In this document: one piece after another, positions 36,002-43,998 of the stretch
Numbering within the stretch: position 1 is the first letter of the stretch
Layout: every line of letters begins with the position of its first letter
DNA from: Poseidonocella sp. HB161398
GTDB taxonomy: Bacteria; Pseudomonadota; Alphaproteobacteria; Rhodobacterales; Rhodobacteraceae
Direction of reading: 5' to 3'
NCBI RefSeq assembly: GCF_005870025.1
Contig: NZ_VATA01000012.1
Span: forward strand, 62,001 to 126,000
Length of the DNA: 64,000 bases
Position numbers and translations under genes: made by a program
The notes under the pieces: generated by a model
What the model was told of the DNA's origin: nothing
The model's input: only the letters and a program-made list of their open reading frames with translations
Database searches by the model: none

Positions 36002-37033
36002 TCAGGCGGGGCGGCCGGTCGAGCGGCGGATCACCATCTTGTAGGGCAGGAGCTCCACCCCGGCCGGGCCGGCCTCGCCCGCGATCTCCTTCAGGAGCCG
36101 GTACATCGCGCGCTCGCCGATCTGCTGGGCGGGCTGGGCGATGGTGGTCAGCGGCGGCTCGGAGACGGCGGCATAGCGGGTGTCGTCGAAGCCCGCCACG
36201 CTGACATCGCCGGGAATGGACAGCCCGGCATCGCGGATCTCGGCCATGGCGGCCAGGGCGATCTCGTCGGTGGCGCAGATTACGGCGGTCGGCCGCGTGG
36301 CGGCGTTGAGCAGCGCGCGGGCGGCGCGGCGGGCATCCTCCATGGTGATGCCGCCATCGGCGATCCAGTCCGGCGCGACGGCGAGCCCGGCGGCGGCCAT
36401 GCCCTCCAGGTAGCCCTGCTCGCGCTCGCGCAGCGGCACGGTGGAGGCGGCGACGCCGATGAAGCCGATCCGGGCATGGCCGAGCCCGGCGAGATAGCGT
36501 GCCAGCTCCTGCGCGGCGGCGCGGCCGTCGATCTGGAAGCGGGGATAGCGCGCCAGCTCGGGATCCGAGGTCTCGCCGCAGATGACGATGGCATGGCTGC
36601 CCGCGCCGCGCTCGGCCTCGGGCTGGCGGAACGGCCAGGGGCTGCCCAGCACCACGATCCCGTCGGCCTGGCGCGAGCTGACGAAGCTGCCCAGATCGCC
36701 GGCCGAGAGCGGCGCGTCGTCGAGCTCCTCGATCCGCACGGTATAGCCGCGCGCCCGCGCCACCCGGCCGATGCCCGAGATCACCTCGCCGTAGAACGGG
36801 TCGCCGATCCAGGCGGTCAGCACGAGGATGATGCCGGTATGGCCGATGCGGAAGCTGCGGGCGAGCAGGTTCGGAGCGTAGCCGAGCTCGTCGATGGCGG
36901 CGCGGATCTTCTCGCGCGTCGCGGGGCTGACGCGGTCGGGTTCGTGGTTGAAGCGCGACACCGTCCCGTTCGACACGCCCGCAAGGCGCGCGACATCCGC
37001 GATGGTGACGGCCCTGATGGGTCTGCCGGCCAA
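36002..37033 (-). CDS. LacI-family transcriptional regulator of the adjacent sugar operon
   Basis: The 343-residue repressor has the LacI HTH right at its N-terminus (TIADVARLAGVSNGTVSRF) with the hinge helix near residues 50-60, followed by a periplasmic-binding-like effector domain. The best start is TTG 37033, with GGAGAG five bases upstream; a GTG at 37048 lacks a ribosome site. The frame is open to 37243 but that would cross the operators. It is divergent from the CUT1 importer operon at 37224, and two AAACGTTT-type sites lie between them. Confidence 0.87.
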   Translation of the reverse strand: MAGRPIRAVTIADVARLAGVSNGTVSRFNHEPDRVSPATREKIRAAIDELGYAPNLLARSFRIGHTGIILVLTAWIGDPFYGEVISGIGRVARARGYTVRIEELDDAPLSAGDLGSFVSSRQADGIVVLGSPWPFRQPEAERGAGSHAIVICGETSDPELARYPRFQIDGRAAAQELARYLAGLGHARIGFIGVAASTVPLREREQGYLEGMAAAGLAVAPDWIADGGITMEDARRAARALLNAATRPTAVICATDEIALAAMAEIRDAGLSIPGDVSVAGFDDTRYAAVSEPPLTTIAQPAQQIGERAMYRLLKEIAGEAGPAGVELLPYKMVIRRSTGRPA

Positions 37034-37053
37034 ATCTGCTCTCCGCACTGGAA

Positions 37054-37076
37054 ATCTGTCAGGAGTATTGACAGAT
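37054..37076. promoter_or_regulatory. Inverted repeat ATCTGTCA-N7-TGACAGAT upstream of the LacI-type gene
   Basis: Perfect 8-bp arms at 37054-37061 and 37069-37076 flank seven bases, just upstream of the TTG start. It may be a hairpin in the lacI leader or an operator for another regulator; it does not have the CG-centred form of the two LacI-type sites nearby. Confidence 0.5.
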
Positions 37077-37090
37077 CGGCAACGGGATGC

Positions 37091-37098
37091 AAACGTTT
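37091..37098. promoter_or_regulatory. LacI-type operator 1 (AAACGTTT)
   Basis: AAACGTTT, with TTTTA continuing to the right, is a CG-centred palindrome typical of LacI-family sites. On the minus strand it sits directly after a -10-like TATTAA (37103-37098), so the repressor would control its own gene. Confidence 0.65.
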
Positions 37099-37179
37099 TA
37101 ATAACGAGGCTGCAGTCCTCCATCGAAAAACCCCAGGGAATGCGAAGAAATGCCAGTAAATTCACGATCTGCCGTGCTG

Positions 37180-37196
37180 TACAATGAAAACGTTTT
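37180..37196 (+). promoter_or_regulatory. -10 box TACAAT and LacI-type operator 2 (AAAACGTTTT)
   Basis: TACAAT at 37180-37185 is a good -10 hexamer for the operon starting at 37224. A perfect 10-bp palindrome AAAACGTTTT (37187-37196) covers the expected transcription start, so bound repressor would block initiation. The centre lies 97 bp from operator 1. No convincing -35 box was found. Confidence 0.7.
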
Positions 37197-37223
37197 AACG
37201 ATTCGGGGCAGGGGCTGAGCGGC

Positions 37224-38081
37224 ATGGACCGTAGCCGTCTCATCGGCCGGGCGGGGCTCTGGCTTTTCGTCGCCCTGACCGGGGTCTTCTTCCTGCTGCC
37301 GCTCTACGTGATGCTGGTCACCTCGCTGAAGACCATGCCGGAGGTGCGCGACAGCTCGATCTTCGCGCTGCCCAAGGCGCTGACCTTCGCGCCCTGGGCC
37401 GAGGCCTGGCTGCATGCCTGCTCGGGGCGGGTCTGCGAGGGGCTGCGCACCGGGTTCTGGAATTCCGTCGTCATCACCGTGCCCAGCGTGGTCCTGTCGG
37501 TGGCGATCGGCGCGGTGAACGGCTATGCGCTGGCGCTCTGGCGGGCGCGCTATGCCGAGGCGATGTTCGCCATCATGCTGGTCGGCGCCTTCATCCCCTA
37601 CCAGCTCTTCATCTACCCGCTGGCGCTGTCCTTCGCCTCCGCCGGGCTCAGCAATTCGCTGGCGGGGGTCGTCATCGTCCACGTGATCTTCGGCATGCCG
37701 GTGACCACGCTGATCTTCCGCAACTACTATTCCGGCATCCCGGCCGACCTGATGAACGCCGCCCGCGTCGACGGGGCCGGGTTCTGGCGCATCCTCGGCT
37801 CGGTCATCCTGCCGATGTCGACGCCGATCATCGTCGTGGCGGTGATCCTGCAGGCGACGGGGATCTGGAACGACTACCTCTTCGGGCTGATCTTCGCCGG
37901 GCGCGATCACCAGCCGATGACCGTCCAGCTCATCGGCCTCGTCAATACCCGCATGGGCGAGCGCCCCTACAATGTCCACATGGCCGCCACGCTGCTGACC
38001 GCGCTCGTGCCGCTGGCCATCTACCTGCTCTCCGGCCGCTGGTTCGTCCGCGGCATCGCGGCGGGCGCGGTGAAAGGCTGA
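37224..38081 (+). CDS. CUT1 sugar ABC transporter permease, MalG type
   Basis: The 285-residue permease has an N-terminal helix (LWLFVALTGVFFLLPLYVMLVTSLKT), the MalG-type TSLKTMPEVRDSSIFALP stretch and the docking loop YSGIPADLMNAARVDGAGFWRILGSVILPMS. It is the first gene of the LacI-controlled operon. Its MalF-type partner is encoded last (42478), an unusual order. Members carry mono- or oligosaccharides or polyols. Confidence 0.9.
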   Translation: MDRSRLIGRAGLWLFVALTGVFFLLPLYVMLVTSLKTMPEVRDSSIFALPKALTFAPWAEAWLHACSGRVCEGLRTGFWNSVVITVPSVVLSVAIGAVNGYALALWRARYAEAMFAIMLVGAFIPYQLFIYPLALSFASAGLSNSLAGVVIVHVIFGMPVTTLIFRNYYSGIPADLMNAARVDGAGFWRILGSVILPMSTPIIVVAVILQATGIWNDYLFGLIFAGRDHQPMTVQLIGLVNTRMGERPYNVHMAATLLTALVPLAIYLLSGRWFVRGIAAGAVKG

Positions 38082-38086
38082 CCGAC

Positions 38087-39196
38087 ATGAAAGACCTACC
38101 TGACGGCCCGATGGGCGGGACCTCCTCGATCCGCATCGGCGATCTGGGCATCCGCTTTGGCGACCATGACGTGATCCGCGGCCTGTCGCTCGATATCGAG
38201 CCGGGCGAGTTCCTGGTGCTGCTCGGCCCCTCGGGCTGCGGCAAGTCCACCCTGCTCAACGCCATTGCCGGGCTGATCGACGTGCATGCCGGGTCGATCT
38301 CGATCTCGGGGCGCGACGTGACCCGCGCCGAGCCCAAGGACCGCGGCATCGGCATGGTGTTCCAGTCCTACGCGCTCTACCCGCGGATGACGGTGAAGCA
38401 GAACATGGGCTTCGGCCTGAAGGTCGGCGGCATGGCGAAGGCCGAGATCGCCGAGCGGGTCGCGCGGACCGCGAAATTCCTGCAGATCGAGCCGCTGCTC
38501 GGCCGCCGTCCGGCGGATCTGTCGGGCGGGCAGCGCCAGCGGGTCGCCATCGGCCGCGCGCTGGTCCGCGATGCCGAGGTCTTCCTCTTCGACGAGCCGC
38601 TGTCCAATCTCGACGCGCAGCTGCGCGCCGATCTGCGCATCGAGATCAAGCGGCTGCACCAGCAGCTGGGTTCGACGATGATCTACGTCACCCATGACCA
38701 GGTGGAGGCGATGACGCTGGCCGACCGGATCGCGGTGATGAAGGGCGGCGAGATCCAGCAGCTTGCCGCGCCCGCCGAGATCTACGCCCGTCCCGCCAAC
38801 CGCTTCGTCGCGGGCTTTCTCGGCACGCCGAAGATGAACTTCCTCGAGGGCGAGCTGGGCTTTGCCGAGGGCCGCCCGGAATTCCGCGCCGGGGGCCTCC
38901 GGCTCGATCTTTCGGGACTGCCGATGGCGGGGCGCGCCGCGCCCGGCCCGGTGGTGCTGGGACTGCGCCCCGAGGATCTGGCCCCCGCCGGGGACGGGCC
39001 CGGCATGATCGCGGGCGAGGTGGTGCTGACCGAGCCGCTCGGCCCCGAAACCATCGTCTGGCTGCGCCTCGGCAGCAGCCAGATCTCCGTCCGGATGGGC
39101 GCGGAGGATTTCCCCGCCCCCGGCGCGGTGCTGCATCTGCGCCCGGATCTCTCCCGGGCCTCGCTCTTCGACCGGGACAGCGGCCAGCGCCTGTGA
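38087..39196 (+). CDS. CUT1 sugar ABC transporter ATPase, MalK/UgpC type
   Basis: The 369-residue ATPase has Walker A GPSGCGKST, Q-loop VFQSYALYPRMTV, signature LSGGQRQRVAIGRALV, Walker [16 protein letters not shown] and YVTHDQVEAMTLADR. The C-terminal regulatory TOBE domain (about 245-365, GLRPEDLAPAGDG) is MalK-like. Five bases separate it from the permease stop. It powers the importer with permeases at 37224 and 42478. Confidence 0.92.
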   Translation: MKDLPDGPMGGTSSIRIGDLGIRFGDHDVIRGLSLDIEPGEFLVLLGPSGCGKSTLLNAIAGLIDVHAGSISISGRDVTRAEPKDRGIGMVFQSYALYPRMTVKQNMGFGLKVGGMAKAEIAERVARTAKFLQIEPLLGRRPADLSGGQRQRVAIGRALVRDAEVFLFDEPLSNLDAQLRADLRIEIKRLHQQLGSTMIYVTHDQVEAMTLADRIAVMKGGEIQQLAAPAEIYARPANRFVAGFLGTPKMNFLEGELGFAEGRPEFRAGGLRLDLSGLPMAGRAAPGPVVLGLRPEDLAPAGDGPGMIAGEVVLTEPLGPETIVWLRLGSSQISVRMGAEDFPAPGAVLHLRPDLSRASLFDRDSGQRL

Positions 39197-39228
39197 AGTC
39201 CCGCCCCATGACAGTCAAAGGTTCCAAG

Positions 39229-39990
39229 ATGTCTCTCGACCACGTCCTTTCCTTCCAGCTCTACACCTCGCGCGACGGCGGCCCGCTGGAGGCGCAGCTT
39301 GCCGCGCTCGCCGCGCTCGGGGTCACCAATGTCGAGCCCTATGGCGATCTCTACGCCGATCCGGCGGCGCTGCGTGCCCAGCTCGATGCCGCCGGGCTGA
39401 CGGCGCTCTCGGGCCATTTCGACCTGGAGATGCTGGAGGCCGAGCCGGACCGCGCGATTGCCGCGGCCCGCGTGCTTGGCATGGAGATCGTCATCGCCCC
39501 CTGGCTCGAGCCCGAGGACCGGCCGGCGGATGCGGCGGGCTGGCAGGCGCTCGGCGCGCGGCTGGCGGCGGTCCATGCAAGGCTGGCCGCGGCGGGGCTG
39601 GCCTTCGGCTGGCACAACCATGATTTCGAGTTCACCGCGCTGCCCGACGGATCCTTCCCGATCGAGCACCTGATGGCGGCGGGCGATTTCGGCCTCGAGC
39701 TCGACGTCGCCTGGGTGCGCCGCGCGGGCCAGGATCCGCTGGAATGGATCGGCCGCTATGCCGACCGGCTGCTGGCCTTCCATGTCAAGGACGTGGCGCC
39801 CGAGGGCGAGAATCTGGACGAGGACGGCTGGGCCGTGGTCGGGCAGGGCATCGTCGACTGGCCGGCGGCCTGGGCGCGGCTTGGCGCGACCGGCGCGCGG
39901 GTGGCGATGCTGGAGCATGACGAGCCGAAGGACTGGCTCGATTTCGCCGCGAAAAGCAGCGCCGCCGTGCGCCAGCTCGCGGCTGCCTGA
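39229..39990 (+). CDS. Sugar-phosphate isomerase/epimerase-like TIM-barrel protein (IolE type)
   Basis: The 253-residue protein has the AP-endonuclease-2/xylose-isomerase-like barrel: FQLYTSRDGGPLEAQLAALAALG, LSGHFDLEML, FGWHNHDFEF, ELDVAWVRRAGQDP, LLAFHVKDV and a closing VGQGIVDWPAAW. The metal ligands would be the E/D/H/E of these strands. ATG 39229 gives a natural N-terminus; in-frame GTG 39193 and ATG 39208 are possible. It lies between the ATPase and a Gfo/Idh/MocA gene, a common pairing for oxidation and isomerisation of an imported sugar or polyol. Confidence 0.85.
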   Translation: MSLDHVLSFQLYTSRDGGPLEAQLAALAALGVTNVEPYGDLYADPAALRAQLDAAGLTALSGHFDLEMLEAEPDRAIAAARVLGMEIVIAPWLEPEDRPADAAGWQALGARLAAVHARLAAAGLAFGWHNHDFEFTALPDGSFPIEHLMAAGDFGLELDVAWVRRAGQDPLEWIGRYADRLLAFHVKDVAPEGENLDEDGWAVVGQGIVDWPAAWARLGATGARVAMLEHDEPKDWLDFAAKSSAAVRQLAAA

Positions 39991-40001
39991 GGGTCCCCGG
40001 C

Positions 40002-41156
40002 ATGGCAATGAGGATCGGCGTGATCGGCTGCGGCAACATTTCGGACACCTATTTCCGGAACGGGCCGCTCCTGAAGGATATCGACTATGTCGCCTGCGCG
40101 GATCTCGTGCCGGCGGCAGCCGCCGCGAAGGCGGCGGAATTCGGGCTGGAGGCGCTGGAGATCCCCGCGCTTCTGGCGCGCGGGGACATCGACGCGGTGC
40201 TGAACCTGACCGTCCCGGCCGCCCATGGCGAAGTCTCGCTGCAGGTGCTCGAGGCGGGGAAGCACGTCTTCACCGAAAAGCCCCTGGCGCTGAGCCTCGG
40301 CGAGGCGCGCGCGGTGCTCGATCTCGCCGCGGTAAAGGGGCTGCGCGCCGGCGCGGCGCCCGACACCTTCCTCGGCCCGGCCCAGCAGGAGGCGCGCGCG
40401 CAGATCGATGCGGGCGCCATCGGCGAGGTGGTCACCGGGCTCGCGAGCGTGCTGTCGCTCGGGATGGAGGACTGGCATCCCAATCCCGGCTTCTTCTACC
40501 GCAAGGGCGGCGGGCCGGTCCTGGACATGGGGCCCTATTACATCGCCTCTCTGGTCAATCTTCTCGGTCCGGTCGCCAGCGTGCAGGCAACGGGACGGAT
40601 CGGTCGGCGCGAGCGGCTGGTCACGGCCGAGGGGCCGATGCAGGGCCGCACGATCCCGGTGGAGACCTTCACCACGCTCAACGCGCTTCTCAGCTTCGCC
40701 TCCGGCGCGGAGATCGCCTTCCTGGCCAGCTGGGACGTGGCGGCGGCCGATCTGCGGCCGATCGAGCTGCACGGCACCGGCGGCAGCCTGCGGATCTCGG
40801 ACCCGAACGATTTCGGCGGGGTGATCGCGCGGGCGGGAACTGACGGCGCCTTTGCCGGGACCGCGACCGCCGCGCGGCCCTTCGGCGCCGACAACCGGCT
40901 CTGGCTCGGGGAATACCCGTTCTCCTGCTACCGCGGGCTCGGCCTCGCCGAGATGGCGCGCAGCATCGCTTCCGGGGTGCCGCATCGCTGCTCGGGCGAA
41001 TTCGCGCTGCATGTGCTCGAGGTGATGCTCGCCATCGAGAGCGCCGCGGCAGCGCACCGTCCCGTCGCCATCGCCTCGCGCCCGGAGCGCCCCGCGCCGC
41101 TCTCTCCGGCCGAGGCGGCGGGCTTTCTCGCCGAAGCGGTGCCCCAAGACGCATGA
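40002..41156 (+). CDS. Gfo/Idh/MocA-family NAD(P)-dependent sugar dehydrogenase
   Basis: The 384-residue protein has an N-terminal Rossmann fold (MRIGVIGCGNISDTYF), the family motif TEKPLALSLGEARAVL, and a C-terminal substrate domain starting near residue 125 (GLRAGAAPDTFLGPAQQEA; GGGPVLDMGPYYIASLVNLLGPV). These enzymes oxidise sugars, inositols or sugar amines with NAD(P). Together with the barrel protein upstream it forms the catabolic core of the operon. The start may be ATG 40002 or 40008. Confidence 0.88.
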   Translation: MAMRIGVIGCGNISDTYFRNGPLLKDIDYVACADLVPAAAAAKAAEFGLEALEIPALLARGDIDAVLNLTVPAAHGEVSLQVLEAGKHVFTEKPLALSLGEARAVLDLAAVKGLRAGAAPDTFLGPAQQEARAQIDAGAIGEVVTGLASVLSLGMEDWHPNPGFFYRKGGGPVLDMGPYYIASLVNLLGPVASVQATGRIGRRERLVTAEGPMQGRTIPVETFTTLNALLSFASGAEIAFLASWDVAAADLRPIELHGTGGSLRISDPNDFGGVIARAGTDGAFAGTATAARPFGADNRLWLGEYPFSCYRGLGLAEMARSIASGVPHRCSGEFALHVLEVMLAIESAAAAHRPVAIASRPERPAPLSPAEAAGFLAEAVPQDA

Positions 41157-41233
41157 CCGGGGCGGGGCAGCCCCCCGGCCCGGCGCCAGCCAAGCCGCCG
41201 CAAGGGCGGCGCAACAGACAGGGAATGAGACAG

Positions 41234-42466
41234 ATGAAGAAACGCATGACACGACTGCTTGCCACCGCGGCCTGCGGGCTTCTGGCGGGCGCTGCCCAGG
41301 CCCAGGAAGCCGAGGTGATGCACTGGTGGACCAGCGGCTCGGAAGCCGCCGCGCTGCAGGTCTTCACCGGCGCCTTCGAGGCTGCGGGCGGAACCTGGAT
41401 CGACAATGCGGTCCCGGATTTCGAAAGCGCCATCGCCGCGGCGACCTCCTCGATCATCGGCGGCAACCCGCCCGACGCACTGCAGTTCAATGCCGGAACG
41501 CAATTCGCCGACCTGGCGCAGCTGGGCTATCTGGGCGACCTCTCGGGCTATGCCGAGGCCGGGAACTGGCAGAAGGCGCTGCCCCCGGCGCTCTATGACG
41601 CGGTCAGCTACGACGGCAAGGTCTATGCCATGCCGGTCGACAACCACGGCGAGAACTGGCTCTGGGTGAACCGCAAGGCGATGGCCGATGCCGGGGTCGC
41701 GCTGCCCGAAAGCTGGGAGGGCTTCTTCCCGATGCTCGACAAGCTCAAGGCGGCGGGCGTCATCCCGGTGGCCCATGGCGGCGAGGCCTGGCAGGAGCTG
41801 GAGCTGTTCTACCAGATCATGATGTTCCGCGGCGATGACGCGCTCTACCGCGCGATCGTGGTCGACGGCGACACCTCGGCGCTGGAGACGCCGGAATTCG
41901 CCGCCTTCGCCGGGGATTTCCGCAAGCTCACCGACTATGTCGATGCCGGTGCGCCGGGGCGGAAATGGAATGACGCGACCCAGATGGTGATTTCGGGCCA
42001 GGCGGCGATGCAGTTCATGGGCGACTGGGCCAAGGGCGAATTCGTCGCCGCGGGGCTGGTGCCGGGCGAGGATTACGACTGCGTGCTGGGCTTCGGCGGA
42101 GAGGACCGCTTCGTCATCAGCGCGGATGTCTTCGTGCTGCCCGAGGCGGCGGAGGATGCCGCGGCGCGCGACCTGCTGGTCGCGACGATGATGTCGCCCG
42201 AGACCCAGGTCGCGTTCAACGAGCTCAAGGGCGGGCTGCCGGCGCGGCTCGATGCCGATGTCTCGGGCATGGATGCCTGCGCGCAGAAGGGCTATGCCGC
42301 GATGCAGACGCCGGAATTCCAGGTCCCGGGCCCGGAGATCAGCGCCTCGGCCGACCGGGTCGGCGCGATCCAGGATGCGGTGACGCAGTACTGGAACACG
42401 CCCTCCGAGACGCCGGCCGACTTCGCCGCCGCGCTGCGCGACGCGCTCGAGATGACCGCGGAATGA
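41234..42466 (+). CDS. CUT1 sugar-binding protein (family 1)
   Basis: The 410-residue protein has the signal peptide MKKRMTRLLATAACGLLAGA, cut near AQA-QEA, and a family-1 sugar-binding mature domain (EVMHWWTSGSEAAALQVFTGAFEAAGG, IIGGNPPDALQFNAGTQFADLA, AMPVDNHGENWLWVNRKAM, GDWAKGEFVAAGL). ATG 41234 is chosen; frame extension to 41153 is not signal-like. A 77-bp gap precedes it, perhaps allowing separate expression. It supplies the CUT1 permeases. Confidence 0.88.
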   Translation: MKKRMTRLLATAACGLLAGAAQAQEAEVMHWWTSGSEAAALQVFTGAFEAAGGTWIDNAVPDFESAIAAATSSIIGGNPPDALQFNAGTQFADLAQLGYLGDLSGYAEAGNWQKALPPALYDAVSYDGKVYAMPVDNHGENWLWVNRKAMADAGVALPESWEGFFPMLDKLKAAGVIPVAHGGEAWQELELFYQIMMFRGDDALYRAIVVDGDTSALETPEFAAFAGDFRKLTDYVDAGAPGRKWNDATQMVISGQAAMQFMGDWAKGEFVAAGLVPGEDYDCVLGFGGEDRFVISADVFVLPEAAEDAAARDLLVATMMSPETQVAFNELKGGLPARLDADVSGMDACAQKGYAAMQTPEFQVPGPEISASADRVGAIQDAVTQYWNTPSETPADFAAALRDALEMTAE

Positions 42467-42477
42467 GGAGCGGCGCC

Positions 42478-43362
42478 ATGGCTGTCCTGTCCCGCAGGTC
42501 CCTCTTCCGCCCGGGCGGCGCGGCCGTGGCGCTCTGGCCGGCCTGGATCATCGTGCTCGGCGCCTATCTCGGCACGATGGTCTGGACCGTGGCGGTGTCG
42601 CTGACGCCCTCGAAGCTGGTGCCGGTGATGAGCTTTGCGGGCACCGCCCAGTACGAGCGGCTGTTCCGCACGGCGCGCTGGCTGACCTCGGTGGAGAACA
42701 TGCTGGTCTTCGGCGTGCTCTTCATCGCCGCGGCGATGGTGCTGGGCACGCTGATGGCGATCGCGCTCGACCGCAAGATCGCCGCCGAGGGGGTGGTGCG
42801 GACCGTCTATCTCTATCCCTATTCGCTCTCCTTCATCGTCACCGGCGTTGTCTGGCAGTGGATGATGAACCCGACGCTGGGCATCCAGAAGACGATGAAC
42901 GACCTCGGCTGGACCTCCTTCCGCTTCGACTGGGTGGTCGATCCCGAGCGGGCGATCTACGCGGTGGTCCTCGCGGCGGTCTGGCAGTCGGCGGGGCTGG
43001 TGATGGCGCTCGTCCTCGCGGGGCTGCGCGGCGTCGACGAGGATCTGTGGAAGGCGATCCGGGTCGACGGCATCCCGATCTGGCGCGGCTATGTCTCGAT
43101 CGTGCTGCCGGTGCTGCGCCCGGTGATGGTGACGGCGGTGGTGCTGCTCGGGATCGGCGTGGTGCGCTCCTACGACCTCGTCGTGGCGATGACCAATGGC
43201 GGGCCGGGCACGGCGACGGATGTGCCGGCGAAGTTCATCATGGATTTCCTCTTCGTGCGCTCGAATGTCGGGCTGGCCTCGGCGGCGGCGACGGTGATGC
43301 TGGCCGCGGTGGCCGCGGCGATCGCCCCCTGGATCTACGCCGTCTATCTGCGTCGCCGCTAG
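42478..43362 (+). CDS. CUT1 sugar ABC transporter permease, MalF type
   Basis: The 294-residue permease starts at ATG 42478 with GAGGAG seven bases upstream (an ATGA overlap at 42463 is the alternative). It has helices from LWPAWIIVLGAYLGTMVWTVAV onward and the loop VDEDLWKAIRVDGIPIWRGYVSIVLPVLRPV, then VVRSYDLVVAMTNGGPGTATD, characteristic of MalF/UgpA-type partners. It is the last gene of the operon and is followed by a terminator-like hairpin. Confidence 0.9.
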   Translation: MAVLSRRSLFRPGGAAVALWPAWIIVLGAYLGTMVWTVAVSLTPSKLVPVMSFAGTAQYERLFRTARWLTSVENMLVFGVLFIAAAMVLGTLMAIALDRKIAAEGVVRTVYLYPYSLSFIVTGVVWQWMMNPTLGIQKTMNDLGWTSFRFDWVVDPERAIYAVVLAAVWQSAGLVMALVLAGLRGVDEDLWKAIRVDGIPIWRGYVSIVLPVLRPVMVTAVVLLGIGVVRSYDLVVAMTNGGPGTATDVPAKFIMDFLFVRSNVGLASAAATVMLAAVAAAIAPWIYAVYLRRR

Positions 43363-43386
43363 GCGCGCCCGCCCGGCCGGTCCCCG

Positions 43387-43417
43387 ACGCCCGCTGCGCC
43401 GACCGCGCTGCGGGCGT
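43387..43417 (+). terminator. Probable terminator of the sugar operon
   Basis: ACGCCCGC and GCGGGCGT form a perfect 8-bp stem (43387-43394, 43410-43417) 25 bases after the last stop, followed by TCTGCTGT. The 15-base loop and weak T run make it a modest candidate. Confidence 0.55.
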
Positions 43418-43998
43418 TCTGCTGTCCGCTAACCGGAACGCCGCGGCCCGCTGCCGTTGTCATGCCCCGGGGCCGCGCGCCGCGCAGCCCGGCTCCGGCC
43501 ATGGGCAGCCGGAGGCCCGGGACACTGCGGCGGGTGGCTCCATGGCGTCCGGGCCGCTCCTCCGCGGGCGCGGCGCCGCCCGGACCGCCTGTCCGGGGCC
43601 GCAGCGCCTGTTCCGCGGCAGGATACGCGATCTGCCGGGCGCTGCGCTTTGACACCGCGCTTGGAGGAGCATCAGCGCAGCCGCCGCCAAGGCGATCCGG
43701 GGCACCGTCGGGGGACGTCCTCCGGCAGTCTCGCCGGGGGCGCGTCCCGGGCTCCTCCATGCCCTGCGGAGCGTGCCGCGGGGCAGCCCGCCATGGCAAC
43801 TGCTCCGCCGGTGGCCGGTCGTCGCGCGCGGCGTCTCCCGGGCGGCCCGGGCACGCGCGGGTTCTCCGCGGACCCGTCGGGGCGGCACCGATACGAAAGT
43901 TGCATTGACGCCGGGCGGGGCGGCGTCTTCCCTCGGCGCATGACACCGGCCCGCCCCTTCGCAGTCTTCCCGGCCGTCCCGCGCGGCAGGAGGGCGGG
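43418..43998. other. 581-bp stretch without a supportable gene
   Basis: Both strands have open frames here but none has a ribosome site with a family-like product. One minus-strand frame (43460-43888) contains a short hydrophobic segment (IALAAAALMLLQ) that looks like a signal peptide, yet no recognisable domain follows; it could be a decayed gene. The promoter for the histidine kinase gene at 43999 should be near the right end. Confidence 0.45.

Noticed and set aside
43460-43888. Minus-strand 142-codon frame with a signal-peptide-like segment
   Set aside because: No recognisable domain follows, composition is Arg/Pro-rich and no ribosome site is evident; at most a decayed gene.
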